From: Microseira wollei NIES-4236
Lineage (GTDB): Bacteria > Cyanobacteriota > Cyanobacteriia > Cyanobacteriales > Aerosakkonemataceae
NCBI RefSeq assembly: GCF_020521235.1
Contig: NZ_BLAY01000013.1
Span: 18,595-82,594, forward strand
DNA length: 64,000 nucleotides
Direction: 5' to 3'
Part shown: positions 43,122 to 52,308 of the stretch, piece by piece
Layout of the letters: each line of letters begins with the position of its first letter
Position numbering within the stretch: position 1 is the first letter of the stretch
Notes under the pieces: model-generated
The model's input: only the letters and a program-made list of their open reading frames with translations
What the model was told of the DNA's origin: nothing
Databases searched by the model: none
Program-made: the position numbers and the translations under genes

Positions 43122-44183
43122 ATGAACTGGCAAATTTTATTAGGTTGGCGTTTTGTTTTAGTATTTTTGATCTCTTGTGCATTATTAAGACAATTTCTCC
43201 CAGATATAAACGATCCCCTCTATCATTTAAGGGCGTTTACTTCTGTGGGAAATGCGATCGCTTTACTCATCCTCTCAGGCTATGCGACGGCGAGTTCGAT
43301 TACCAAAAATCCAGAAGGCTTTTACAAACGTCGCTTCATCAGAATCTATCCTTTGTACTTGTGTGCCATTCTAGTAGCACTTTTACCCTTTTTGTTTTTT
43401 GGCGATCGCATTGAACCCCTACAAGACAAACATTATCCCATAGTTCCCCCCAAAGTAGAAACATTTTTTGCCTACTTATTTCTTGTACCAGGGTTTGTGG
43501 GTGACGTTTTTTGGTCAAATACATTTATCTGGCTTGTAGGTATTTTGGCAGTAGGCTATCTTTTCGCACCCTGGTTGATTCGTGTCAATAGTAAGGTGAT
43601 TCTGGCTTTGATTGCGCTTTCCGGTTTGCTGTACATAGTCACTCCCTATGTTTATTACATCTGGTGGGAAGGGAAAGCCCCATTTAATTTGGCTCAATTA
43701 GGTCAATTATGGCACCAAAAAGACAAATTACCTTATTATCCATTTTTAGGATATAATCTACTATTTTTCCTTCACGCTTGGACATGGCTTTTGGGTTTCT
43801 TCTATTTTCGCGAACAAGATAAATTATCAGCGAAACTCGTGCTGCTGGCGGGGAGTTTAATGTTAATACTGAACCAAGACCGCACGGGAATGTTTTCTTT
43901 AGTCATCTACTTTGTTACTTGTTTGGTATTAATAATTGGCGGTAAAATAAAGCTGCCCAGGGTGCTAGGAAAGATCTGCGAATACTTAGGGGGTATTGCA
44001 TATCCCTTCTTTCTATTTCACCGACCGACTTATATTTTTGCCTATAAGCTGGGAATCACGAATTCAGCCACGTTAATTTTTCTGGCTTTGTTAGTCGGAA
44101 TGTTCTTTTATCATGCTGTAGATATACCCGTGCGTTCCAGAATGATGCCTGGAAAGAAAATTATTGCGCCTCAAGGAGAGTAA
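43122..44183 (+). CDS. Acyltransferase family 3 paralogue lacking the catalytic His
   Basis: 353 residues, multi-pass. The first helix LGWRFVLVFLISCALLRQF aligns with the previous protein but has Leu at the catalytic His position. FYKRRFIRIYPLYLCAILVA and ICEYLGGIAYPFFLFHRPTY are kept. It follows the first copy by 6 bp and precedes a YdcF gene by 2 bp. It may be a non-catalytic partner or use other residues. Confidence 0.88.
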   Translation: MNWQILLGWRFVLVFLISCALLRQFLPDINDPLYHLRAFTSVGNAIALLILSGYATASSITKNPEGFYKRRFIRIYPLYLCAILVALLPFLFFGDRIEPLQDKHYPIVPPKVETFFAYLFLVPGFVGDVFWSNTFIWLVGILAVGYLFAPWLIRVNSKVILALIALSGLLYIVTPYVYYIWWEGKAPFNLAQLGQLWHQKDKLPYYPFLGYNLLFFLHAWTWLLGFFYFREQDKLSAKLVLLAGSLMLILNQDRTGMFSLVIYFVTCLVLIIGGKIKLPRVLGKICEYLGGIAYPFFLFHRPTYIFAYKLGITNSATLIFLALLVGMFFYHAVDIPVRSRMMPGKKIIAPQGE

Positions 44184-44185
44184 CG

Positions 44186-44803
44186 GTGGAAAACAGCATA
44201 AAGCCCAGGTTAGCATTAGCTAAAAAAATCCGCAGAGGGTTTTATATCGTAGGTGGTGGGATTGGGGCTTTACTGTTAGGATTGTATGGGTTCGTTGGTG
44301 TCAGGTTAGCGATCGCCAATCACACTACTCCCACCCCCGAAGCGATTATGCTCTTAGGTGGCGGCAAAGGACGGGAACAATTTACCGTTGAGTTTGCTAA
44401 AGCTCATCCTTCTCTGGATATTTTGGCTTCTGGGGTGCGTTTCCCAGATGGACTTGAGGTGTTTCGAGATGCAGGGATTCCCGAAAATCGATTGTATTCC
44501 AACATTTATGCGGTGGATACGGTCGGTAACTTTGCTATAACTGTGGAAGAATTACAAAAGCGCAAGGTTCATCATGTATACCTGATTACTTCCGACTATC
44601 ATATGTCGAGAGCTGTTGCGGTTGCTACCATAATTTTGGGAAGTCGAGGAATTGCTTTTACCCCTGTCTCAATTGCTACTAACGAAACCCCAGAAACTTG
44701 GTCGTGGCTTCGCATTGCAAGGGATACGAGTCGTTCTATTTTCTGGATTTTCACAGGTCGCACTGGAGCTAACTTTACCATACATCTAAAATTGAAGAGG
44801 TAA
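44186..44803 (+). CDS. YdcF/DUF218 family protein
   Basis: 205 residues, GTG start directly after the preceding stop. One N-terminal membrane helix (GFYIVGGGIGALLLGLYGFV) and the DUF218 fold: PEAIMLLGGGKGREQFTVEF, LDILASGVRFPDGLEVFRDA, NIYAVDTVGNFAITVEELQK, VYLITSDYHMSRAVAVA. Family members include ElyC, linked to envelope polysaccharide metabolism. Embedded between acyltransferases, so probably part of the same envelope pathway. Confidence 0.88.
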   Translation: MENSIKPRLALAKKIRRGFYIVGGGIGALLLGLYGFVGVRLAIANHTTPTPEAIMLLGGGKGREQFTVEFAKAHPSLDILASGVRFPDGLEVFRDAGIPENRLYSNIYAVDTVGNFAITVEELQKRKVHHVYLITSDYHMSRAVAVATIILGSRGIAFTPVSIATNETPETWSWLRIARDTSRSIFWIFTGRTGANFTIHLKLKR

Positions 44804-44827
44804 ACTAACTCTCCACAACTTATTTTT

Positions 44828-45844
44828 ATGGCAGAATCAAACAAAATGAACTGGCAAGTCCTTCTAGGACTGCGTTTTATCTTTGTATTTTTTATTACTT
44901 GTGCCCAGTTGAGAGAATTTATAGAGAATATAGACAGCGATTTTGTCTATAATTTGAGAAAATTCACTGCCATTGGTAATGTCATCGCACTGCTTTTACT
45001 TTCAGGCTATGCTAGCGCCTATTCGATTAAAAATAATCCAGAAGGATTTTATAAGCGTCGCTTTTTAAGAATCTATCCTTTGTACTTTTGTGCGATCGTT
45101 TTATCCTTACTGCCTTTTCTGATTTTTGGTAACAAAATTGCAACGCTGCATTCAAAACCAATCGTTCCACCCAATTTAGTCTCAATAGTTGAACATTTAA
45201 CGCTTTTGCAAGGTCTGGCTTTTGGCACTTTTACGTCCAACTTACCCTTATGGCCTCTAGGCATCTTGGCGCCTTGTTATCTTTTAACGCCTCTGTTGCA
45301 TCGACTAAGCGATCGCATCATCGTTTTTTCGATTGCCATCTCTGGTTCATTGTACGTAGCAGTTCCCTTTTTCTATAAATTATTTTATCATAAATCCCTT
45401 CCATATTATCCTGAATTAGGTTACGAATTGCCCTTTTTTCTATTTGCCTGGGCATGGCTCTTAGGTTTTTTATACTTCCGAAAACAGAACAAAAAAGCGG
45501 GTATAATTTTCCTCTGTTCTGGATTTATAATGTTAATTATGAACCAAAGTCGCACGGGTTTCTATGCTTTAATTCTATACTTGATGGCTGGCTTGGCTTT
45601 AATCTTTGCTCGCACAACCAAACTCCCAAAGGCGGTAGGTAATACCTTTGAATATTTAGGGAATATTGCTTATCCCTTTTATTTATTTCACAAACCAACC
45701 TTTATTTTTGCCTATAAGCTACTAGGGGTGACTAATTCAGTCACCCATATTTTTCTAGCTCTGTTGGTTGGAATATTTTTTTATCACGTAGTAGATTTAC
45801 CCTTGCGCTCCCGGAATAGATTGTTGGCGACACAAGGGGAGTAA
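44828..45844 (+). CDS. Acyltransferase family 3 paralogue with Gln in place of the catalytic His
   Basis: 338 residues from ATG 44828 (ATG 44846, MNWQVLLGLRF, is also possible and aligns with paralogues). First helix LGLRFIFVFFITCAQLREF has Gln at the catalytic His position. KRRFLRIYPLYFCAIVLSLL and TFEYLGNIAYPFYLFHKPTF are conserved. It is closest to 43122-44183, indicating a second local duplication. Confidence 0.88.
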   Translation: MAESNKMNWQVLLGLRFIFVFFITCAQLREFIENIDSDFVYNLRKFTAIGNVIALLLLSGYASAYSIKNNPEGFYKRRFLRIYPLYFCAIVLSLLPFLIFGNKIATLHSKPIVPPNLVSIVEHLTLLQGLAFGTFTSNLPLWPLGILAPCYLLTPLLHRLSDRIIVFSIAISGSLYVAVPFFYKLFYHKSLPYYPELGYELPFFLFAWAWLLGFLYFRKQNKKAGIIFLCSGFIMLIMNQSRTGFYALILYLMAGLALIFARTTKLPKAVGNTFEYLGNIAYPFYLFHKPTFIFAYKLLGVTNSVTHIFLALLVGIFFYHVVDLPLRSRNRLLATQGE

Positions 45845-45920
45845 TAAGAAGAGGGGAGAATTGTAGCTTTCTGCAACAGCGATCGCGCTAGTTGCAGACA
45901 TTGCCAGTAGGCTTTCCACC

Positions 45921-46901
45921 TCAGACTACAGACAAAACCTCTGTCGCCATAGAACTAGAAGCGGGGAATAGAACTTCTTGGCGAATCCAATCAGTTTTCC
46001 TAGCAATTCGGCGAGAATAGAGCGCGGCAAATAGCAATTTCCAAGCGCCTGGTGAAAATACGGCTGGGTAAGCGATTTCCCAAGCTGTTAAAAATTGTCC
46101 TTGCCGGAGTCCGACCAAACTCCAATGCAGCTTGAGAAAGGCGTTGATATCTTCCAGTGCGGGTAGGGAGGAGCGATACTTTTGATCGACTAATTTGTAG
46201 ATGTTTTTTTTCATCTGCATATTTACTTCTAGTCGCTCTTGGAAAGAAGATTTTTGATTGTTTCCACCTGTCCACAGGGTGCGGTAGGCGAGGTACTCAT
46301 TTAAAAATATGGCATCACCGTACTTGGCAATTTTGATCCACGAGTCGATATCGTCGCAGACATTTAAAGCCAGATCCCAACCTCCCGACGCCAGAAAAGC
46401 ATCTTTGCGGAAGGCGACTTGAATTGGCGTGCCAAAGGGTACCATTTCCAACAACATGCCGTAGTGGATATCTTCTTGGGGTACGTAAAATGCCTTCCCA
46501 GTACCGCAGGGTTTAGTGCGGGTCACTTCTGCGCCATTGCCATCGACTTGTATCGCTTGACACGAACACATAACGGCTTGGGGTCGTTGAGCGATCGCTT
46601 TCGCCATCTCTTCAATGCAGTTGGGAGCCAGATAATCATCGTCATCCACTGGCTTGATCCACTTTCCCTTTGCTACGCTCACCCCTGCATTCACTGCGCC
46701 TGAGTGACCCAAGTTAGCAGAATTGCGGTGGTAAATGACGCGAGATCCTAAACTACGAATATATTCTTCCGTACCATCGTCCGAGCCGTTATCCGCCACG
46801 ACCACTTCGCAGGGCCAGGTTTGTGCTAATGCGGATTCTACGGCTCGCCGCAACAGAGGTAAACGGTTATAGGTTGTGATGACAATAGTAAACTGACTCA
46901 T
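45921..46901 (-). CDS. Family 2 glycosyltransferase
   Basis: 326 residues. FTIVITTYNRLPLLRRAVES, CEVVVADNGSDDGTEEYIRS and the metal-binding IKPVDDDDYLAPNCIEEMAK show a GT-A enzyme. The region VAFRKDAFLASGGWDLALNV and CDDIDSWIKIAKYG is the typical acceptor-side segment. Convergent with the acyltransferase operon, it probably belongs to the same surface-glycan locus. Confidence 0.9.
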   Translation of the reverse strand: MSQFTIVITTYNRLPLLRRAVESALAQTWPCEVVVADNGSDDGTEEYIRSLGSRVIYHRNSANLGHSGAVNAGVSVAKGKWIKPVDDDDYLAPNCIEEMAKAIAQRPQAVMCSCQAIQVDGNGAEVTRTKPCGTGKAFYVPQEDIHYGMLLEMVPFGTPIQVAFRKDAFLASGGWDLALNVCDDIDSWIKIAKYGDAIFLNEYLAYRTLWTGGNNQKSSFQERLEVNMQMKKNIYKLVDQKYRSSLPALEDINAFLKLHWSLVGLRQGQFLTAWEIAYPAVFSPGAWKLLFAALYSRRIARKTDWIRQEVLFPASSSMATEVLSVV

Positions 46902-47647
46902 GGCGGCGCACTTTTCTCAAACAGGTTTAAGTGGATTTTGCTTACGCGATTTTGACAGCCACGTAACCATCATACGTTGTTTTACGCAGAAGCTAAAACT
47001 ACGGGTTTATCTTTTCTAAACGATTGGGTTGGGTCAGATCTCCCTTTCTGCTTCCGTTTCGTTTTTAACAGCTTAGATTTGTTCAGAACCCAAAACGGCA
47101 TACAATCCTATGGTTTTTGCGGTTATGTGTTCTGAATTACTAGCTTATCTGCTGATCAGTATTCTAGGCAATTTTCTGGAAAAATATGTAAATTTTCGGT
47201 AAATTTTCCGATTCATCGGCAAAGCCGTAGTTAACCCTTGAGCCATCTGTCAGGCTGCACCAGGTTTAGGACTTACGCAGTCGTCAGAGCGAGAAACAAT
47301 CGGCAAAATTGCTGATTTTATCGACTTTTCCCCCCTTGTTTCCCTTCCCTGCTCAGATTCAAGCATTTTTGCTGCAAATGCGTCATTCCTGACGGCGTTG
47401 AGCCAATCAATGCATAATAGCGGATTAATTTCGACTCCGCCTAATTTCTGTATTTTCCACTACAAAAAAACCAGAGCAACCGCAGTTCAGTAAAACTACG
47501 GTTACCCGAGGGATATTTGCTTAAATTTTTGGTAAACCTTAGTTGATTCTACGAATCTTGTTGCGGCAAAAATCGTCTATTTGGTAGCGCTTCTCTACCA
47601 ACAAAACTCGGCTATCAGAATTTCGACTGCCTTGAGGGCGAATTTCC
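46902..47647. other. Intergenic region with dispersed motif only
   Basis: About 745 bp between the glycosyltransferase and the LOG gene, both on the minus strand. It contains AGGTTTAGGACTTACGCAGTC (in the middle, about 47260-47282), a style of repeat common in cyanobacteria, and AT-rich promoter-like sequence near 47160-47215. No gene with a credible product was found. Confidence 0.5.
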
Positions 47648-48715
47648 CTACTTGCGCTCTGGGTGTTCGGATTCGTAGGAGCTTTTCCCCAGCTGATTAA
47701 TCGCTGCAATCAGTTGGTATAAGCGTCCCAAATCCCGTTGATTGAAGTACAAAACCAGGCGGGGTAAGTCAAAGGTTTCATCCCCGGCTTCTTGGGGCAA
47801 AGCTTGGCTTTTTTCAATTCGTCCCTTAACCAGGATGTCGCTGAATTGCTCGTTCAATCCCTCGATTGCTGCATCGGATAAATCGCAGTTAAGGCGGATG
47901 ACAAATCGGTCGTCAACGTAGCGGCTAGAGTGATAGACGCGGTAAAAGCTATTGATTGCTTCCATCGCCACGTCTAAACGGTCTGTAATCGTGTAGAGAT
48001 TGGGATCTTCCGGACTGATTAGCCCTCGTTCGAGGAGATGCTCTTTGATGTAAGCATTCCAAGCTTCCCAGTAATTTCCACCGGGTCGATCGATTAAAAC
48101 TACCGGCATGGGGCCGAACTTGCCAGTTTGGCTTAAAGTCATGCACTCAAACGCTTCGTCTTGGGTGCCAAAACCGCCGGGAAATAGAGCGATCGCATCG
48201 CTTTCTTTCAGCAGAAACAGCTTGCGAGTGAAGAAATACTTGAAGTGGAATAGCTTCGGATCGCCCTCGATAAACGGGTTAGCCTCTTGTTCAAACGGCA
48301 ATCTGATATTTAGACCAAAAGACTTTTCTGCCCCAGCGCCTTCGTTACCCGCCTGCATGATCCCGCCACCGGCACCCGTCATCACCATGTATCCCTGCTG
48401 GACGACGGAGCGAGCAAAGTCAACCGCCATGCGGTACTCTGGGGTGTCTGGCGAAATCCTCGCCGAACCGAAAATCGCCACTTTACGGACGTGCCGATAG
48501 GGATAAAAAATTTGGAACCCCTGCTCCATGTCTTGCAAAGCAGCGCTGAGGATTTTCCAATCCAAACGCTCCACCTCAGTGCCAGCGATGCGTACCAGGG
48601 TAGCGAGTGTATGCTGAATCCATTTGCTGTGTTTCAGCGTTGGCAGTTGATCGAGTAATTCAATTACTTCTGCGCGTAGAGACTCAAGCGCGTTTAAGGA
48701 ATTATTTATTGTCAT
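47648..48715 (-). CDS. LOG family (lysine decarboxylase-like) protein
   Basis: 355 residues from ATG 48715 (MTINNSLNALESLRAEVIEL); the longer upstream frame is not supported. The Rossmann core has VAIFGSARISPDTPEYRMAV, VMTGAGGGIMQAGNEGAGAE and ALFPGGFGTQDEAFECMTLS, which contains PGGxGTxxE, the LOG signature of cytokinin riboside monophosphate phosphoribohydrolases. The N-terminal helical and C-terminal extensions mark the longer bacterial subgroup, whose substrate is less certain. Single gene. Confidence 0.9.
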   Translation of the reverse strand: MTINNSLNALESLRAEVIELLDQLPTLKHSKWIQHTLATLVRIAGTEVERLDWKILSAALQDMEQGFQIFYPYRHVRKVAIFGSARISPDTPEYRMAVDFARSVVQQGYMVMTGAGGGIMQAGNEGAGAEKSFGLNIRLPFEQEANPFIEGDPKLFHFKYFFTRKLFLLKESDAIALFPGGFGTQDEAFECMTLSQTGKFGPMPVVLIDRPGGNYWEAWNAYIKEHLLERGLISPEDPNLYTITDRLDVAMEAINSFYRVYHSSRYVDDRFVIRLNCDLSDAAIEGLNEQFSDILVKGRIEKSQALPQEAGDETFDLPRLVLYFNQRDLGRLYQLIAAINQLGKSSYESEHPERK

Positions 48716-49272
48716 GAATAAAAAGCCCAAGGCGCGGGTTTCTATTCTACCTGGATTTGAGCTGCAATTTACCAGAGAAGAAACCCAAGGTTCGAGAAAC
48801 GAGGGCGGCGGACTTGCCTTAATCGAGGGATTAAACCATTTCCACCCCGACTCTGGGAGGAATTTACCGATAGGGGGGGGGTGACGATCGGGTGTAAAGA
48901 AGCAGTTGGCGAGCCCCAAGGACTTGGGAAGGGGGACGAGGGGGAACAGTCCTCCCTACCAAATACTGATCAGCGCACCCGCTATGATCTCGCCTCTGAT
49001 GGGATTTTTTTTCATTCCCATAGCCAAAGCCATGCTACAGCGTGCTGGAAGCTGCTGGCGCCGATTTGAACTGACAGCTGGCTCTGGTGGCGATAGCGAT
49101 CGCGGCGACCGATGACGATAGCCCTTTTCGCCGATTAAGGCGGATATTTTAGGGTTTGACTGCATAGGATGCAGAATGCACGCGCAAGCGTGCGGTTTTC
49201 GCTTGTGCTGGCTTTACCTGCGGTTGCTGCTAAAGGTGCTTGGACGCGATCGCTTTCCTGGGGTTTTGACGC
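48716..49272. other. Intergenic region, no gene recognised
   Basis: A GC-rich 557-bp gap between the LOG and thioredoxin genes. GCACGCGCAAGCGTGC near 49178-49193 is a hairpin that may end the thioredoxin transcript. Weak open frames exist on both strands without support. Confidence 0.5.
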
Positions 49273-49602
49273 TCAAGGGTTAAGGTATTTTTCTAAGGTA
49301 TTAGCCAGGGTAGTTTTAGGAACTGCACCGACTACCATATCAACCCGCTGACCTCCTTTAAAAATCATCAGCGTGGGGATGCTGCGGATGCCATATTGGC
49401 TGGCGACATTGGGATTTTCATCGGTGTTAAGTTTGACTACCTTCACCTTATTTTCGTACTGCGCTGCGATTTCATCCACAACGGGGGCAACCATCCGGCA
49501 GGGACCGCACCAGGGAGCCCAAAAATCGACTAATACCGGAACATCACTTTCAAGTACTTCTTGCTTAAACGTAGCGTCTGTAACTTGTGCGGCTGCTGAC
49601 AT
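49273..49602 (-). CDS. trxA: Thioredoxin (m-type like)
   Basis: 109 residues with the active site WCGPC in [20 protein letters not shown], the buried Asp (VLVDFW), the cis-Pro in [16 protein letters not shown], and [16 protein letters not shown] at the end. Length and sequence fit the cyanobacterial m-type thioredoxin, which reduces Calvin-cycle and other targets from ferredoxin-thioredoxin reductase. Single gene. Confidence 0.96.
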   Translation of the reverse strand: MSAAAQVTDATFKQEVLESDVPVLVDFWAPWCGPCRMVAPVVDEIAAQYENKVKVVKLNTDENPNVASQYGIRSIPTLMIFKGGQRVDMVVGAVPKTTLANTLEKYLNP

Positions 49603-49785
49603 GCCTAGAATTCCTTGCCTAGTATTGTCTTTATTTACATCGGAATTCTATCATAACCACCATAGGTGATTTTGCTTTTTCTGGTTTATGCAGCCATACT
49701 TAATTTTCGGTGGGGTTCTGGGGGAGGCTATAAGTCCCATGCCTACCCGACTCTGAGGCGTGCGGATACATGGACATCACCCTGG

Positions 49786-49932
49786 CTAATCAGCGCTCCT
49801 CGATGCGTTGGGTAAAGTATCAATCCCATCCTCAACCAATTGAGTAATTGTTTTCTCTCTGGACTCTGCATATTGCCGAAGTTTGTCTAACCGTTTTGCT
49901 GATAGCCTAATATGAAGATTTTTGTCTTTCAT
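49786..49932 (-). CDS. Small ribbon-helix-helix-like protein
   Basis: 48 residues: MKDKNLHIRLSAKRLDKLRQ, then YAESREKTITQLVEDGIDTLP. It has the alternating strand (NLHIRLS) and two helices of an RHH (Arc/CopG/MetJ) DNA-binding domain and nothing else. It could be an orphan antitoxin or regulator left by a mobile element; the flanks (49603-49785 and 49933-50326) contain no matching toxin, only a hairpin CCGCCCGAACAGTAGTCCGGGCGG near 50157. Confidence 0.6.
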   Translation of the reverse strand: MKDKNLHIRLSAKRLDKLRQYAESREKTITQLVEDGIDTLPNASRSAD

Positions 49933-50326
49933 TCTCTTTGTGTTGTCAATGCGAACACATCAAGTTGAGCATCAAGATGGTTGATCGCCCACCCGACTGA
50001 CTAAGAGGCCACCCAATGGGTATAAAGTATGTGTACGCCCAGATTGTAGTAATAAAACGAGGCAACGGCAAATGAGACGCTTTCGCCAAGACTTACCCGA
50101 AGGGAAGTTGTGGTACTTCACTTGCCGTAACAAGGCTGCACCCGCCCAATAAGGAACCGCCCGAACAGTAGTCCGGGCGGAGTGTGGTGTGAGGAGTGAA
50201 CGGAAACATGCGTCTCCGCTATCTCTATTCTATGCGACAGTAAAAGATTTGAGGGCGGTTACCCCACCCCGGTTGGAAATTTTCTCAATTGACCGCAATA
50301 GGGGCATGGGGGCTGCCCCTATCTGC

Positions 50327-51508
50327 CTACTTGCCCATGCCCAATTGCTGGGCTTTTTGATAAACTTTGCCTTCGGTCAACAGGGAGGGGGCAATTACCA
50401 CTTCAACTTGCTGCATTTCCTTGAGATCCTTAGCGCCTAGAGTCCCCATGCTGGTTTTTAAGGCTCCCAGAAAATTGTGAGTACCATCGTCGAGTTGGGC
50501 AGGTCCGCGCAGGATTTGCTCTAAACTGCCCGTAGTACCGACGCGAATGCGAGTACCGCGAGGCAGGACGGGACTAGGCGTTGCCATTCCCCAGTGATAA
50601 CCGCGTCCGGGGGCTTCTTTGGCTCTGGCAAAAGGAGAGCCGATCATCACGCCATCGGCACCGCAGGCGATGCACTTGCAGATATCGCCGCCGGTGACCA
50701 GACCGCCATCGGCAATCACGGGGACGTAGTTGCCGGTTTGTTTAAAGTAATCATCCCGCGCTGCCGCACAGTCGGCAACGGCTGTGACTTGGGGGATACC
50801 GACCCCCAGCACACCTCTAGACGTACAAGCAGCACCAGGGCCAATCCCGACCAGCACCCCGGAGGCTCCAGTTTTCATCAGGTTCAAAGCGACTTCGTAG
50901 GTGACGCAATTGCCTAAAATCACCGGCATAGGCATTTTGGCGCAAAACTGAGCCAGATCCAAAGGCGTTACCGACTCAGGCGAGAGGTGAGCGGTCGATA
51001 CTACAGTTGCCTGCACAAAAAATAAATCTGCACCAGCTTTCGCCACGACCGAACCATACTTAGTCGCCCCGACGGGAGTGGCGCTGACCGCCGCAATACC
51101 CCCTTGACTTTTAATTTCTTGTATGCGTTGCTCGATTAATTCCAGCTTGATTGGCTCGGCATAGAGTTCTTGCATCAGCGGTACAAACTCTGTGGTTCCA
51201 ACCTGAGCAATGCGGTCTAAAATCGGTTCAGGGTCGGCATAACGAGTTTGGATGCCCTCTAAGTTGAGGACGCCCAACGCCCCTAACTGGGATAGGAGGA
51301 CTGCCATGCGGACATCCACCACCCCGTCCATAGCACTAGCAATAATCGGGATCTCCCGATCGATGCCACCAATGCGCCAGCGAGTATCTGCCAAACTGGG
51401 ATCTAGCGTTCTAGTCCCTGGGACTAGCGCAATCTCGTCGATACCATAGGCTCGGCGAGCCGTCTTCCCTCGCCCAATTTCAATGTCCACGCTCGTACTC
51501 GTTCCCAA
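50327..51508 (-). CDS. guaB3: GuaB3-type IMP dehydrogenase
   Basis: 393 residues. TIM-barrel IMPDH/GMPR fold without the CBS pair: VDIEIGRGKTARRAYGIDEI, REIPIIASAMDGVVDVRMAV, VLVGIGPGAACTSRGVLGVG (catalytic Cys), VPVIADGGLVTGGDICKCIA and CGADGVMIGSPFARAKEAPG. Cyanobacteria and actinobacteria carry GuaB3 in addition to GuaB; the Synechocystis enzyme oxidises IMP to XMP for guanine nucleotide synthesis. Single gene. Confidence 0.95.
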   Translation of the reverse strand: MGTSTSVDIEIGRGKTARRAYGIDEIALVPGTRTLDPSLADTRWRIGGIDREIPIIASAMDGVVDVRMAVLLSQLGALGVLNLEGIQTRYADPEPILDRIAQVGTTEFVPLMQELYAEPIKLELIEQRIQEIKSQGGIAAVSATPVGATKYGSVVAKAGADLFFVQATVVSTAHLSPESVTPLDLAQFCAKMPMPVILGNCVTYEVALNLMKTGASGVLVGIGPGAACTSRGVLGVGIPQVTAVADCAAARDDYFKQTGNYVPVIADGGLVTGGDICKCIACGADGVMIGSPFARAKEAPGRGYHWGMATPSPVLPRGTRIRVGTTGSLEQILRGPAQLDDGTHNFLGALKTSMGTLGAKDLKEMQQVEVVIAPSLLTEGKVYQKAQQLGMGK

Positions 51509-51701
51509 GACTGACTGTTTAAGCTAGGGTATCAAATTGCGGGGGGGATTGGTTTAGCTTGATAGCCGAGAAGCCTCACGTTCCGATAGGGTCAGCGTGA
51601 GATAAAAGGCGCGGCGCAGGAGGAGTCTCACCCCTTGCGGGTGAGCGACGCTTCGCCTATTGGTCATGCCGAAGCGTCGAAAAATATGTTTGAGTGAATA
51701 G

Positions 51702-52244
51702 AGTAATTCACGGAATAAGGCAAGAAAACTCGTGGCGAGAGCGCAGGAGAAGATCGCCAACTCCCGTCAGGATTTCCTAGATAAACTATCTCGGAAAATC
51801 GTCAACGAGAACCAAGCGATCGTTTCCGAGAATCTGAACGTTAAGGGCATGGTCAGAAATCACAATCAAGCGTTGGCTATCAGTGATTGTGGTTGGTCTA
51901 TGTTCTTAAACTTTATCGACTATAAAGCCAAAAGGGACGGAAAGACTTTTCTAGAGATAGATCGGTTTTTCCCATCCTGGAAAACCTGTAGCGTCTGTCT
52001 GAACATCGTTGATAGTTTGCCCCAAGATATTCGGTCTTGGGAGTGTCCGCACTGCCATACAAGACATGACCGGGACGTGAACGCCGCTATCAACATACGA
52101 GATGAAGGCTTACGGTTACTCGCCTCTGGAACGGGGGCGACTGCTGATGGAGGGAATGTAAGACCAAATCGGGGGCGAAAGTCTTCCGTGGCGGCTGTTC
52201 CCGGTGAAGTCAGAAGCCTACACTCTGCCCTATGGCGAGTGTAG
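51702..52244 (+). pseudogene. TnpB (IS605 OrfB) C-terminal fragment
   Basis: The in-frame stop at 51699 is followed by SRNKARKLVARAQEKIANSR, QAIVSENLNVKGMVRNHN (RuvC-II Glu), FLEIDRFFPSWKTCSVC, the zinc ribbon CSVC...CPHC and HDRDVNAAINI (RuvC-III Asp), ending in GGNVRPNRGRKSSVAAVPGE. The RuvC-I half and the N-terminus are missing, so it is not an active nuclease. The 3' end GTAGGTAGTTCAC (52240-52252) is the element's right end, and it matches 31698-31905. Confidence 0.88.
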
Positions 52245-52308
52245 GTAGTTCACGCTGGGATTAAGGGATGGGGGCGAGGATACCCAAAAACCTAATCCCG
52301 CGATCGCC

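Noticed and set aside
48956..49165. 69-residue minus-strand frame in the LOG-trxA gap
   Set aside because: No recognisable domain, no ribosome site, and composition unlike the neighbouring genes.
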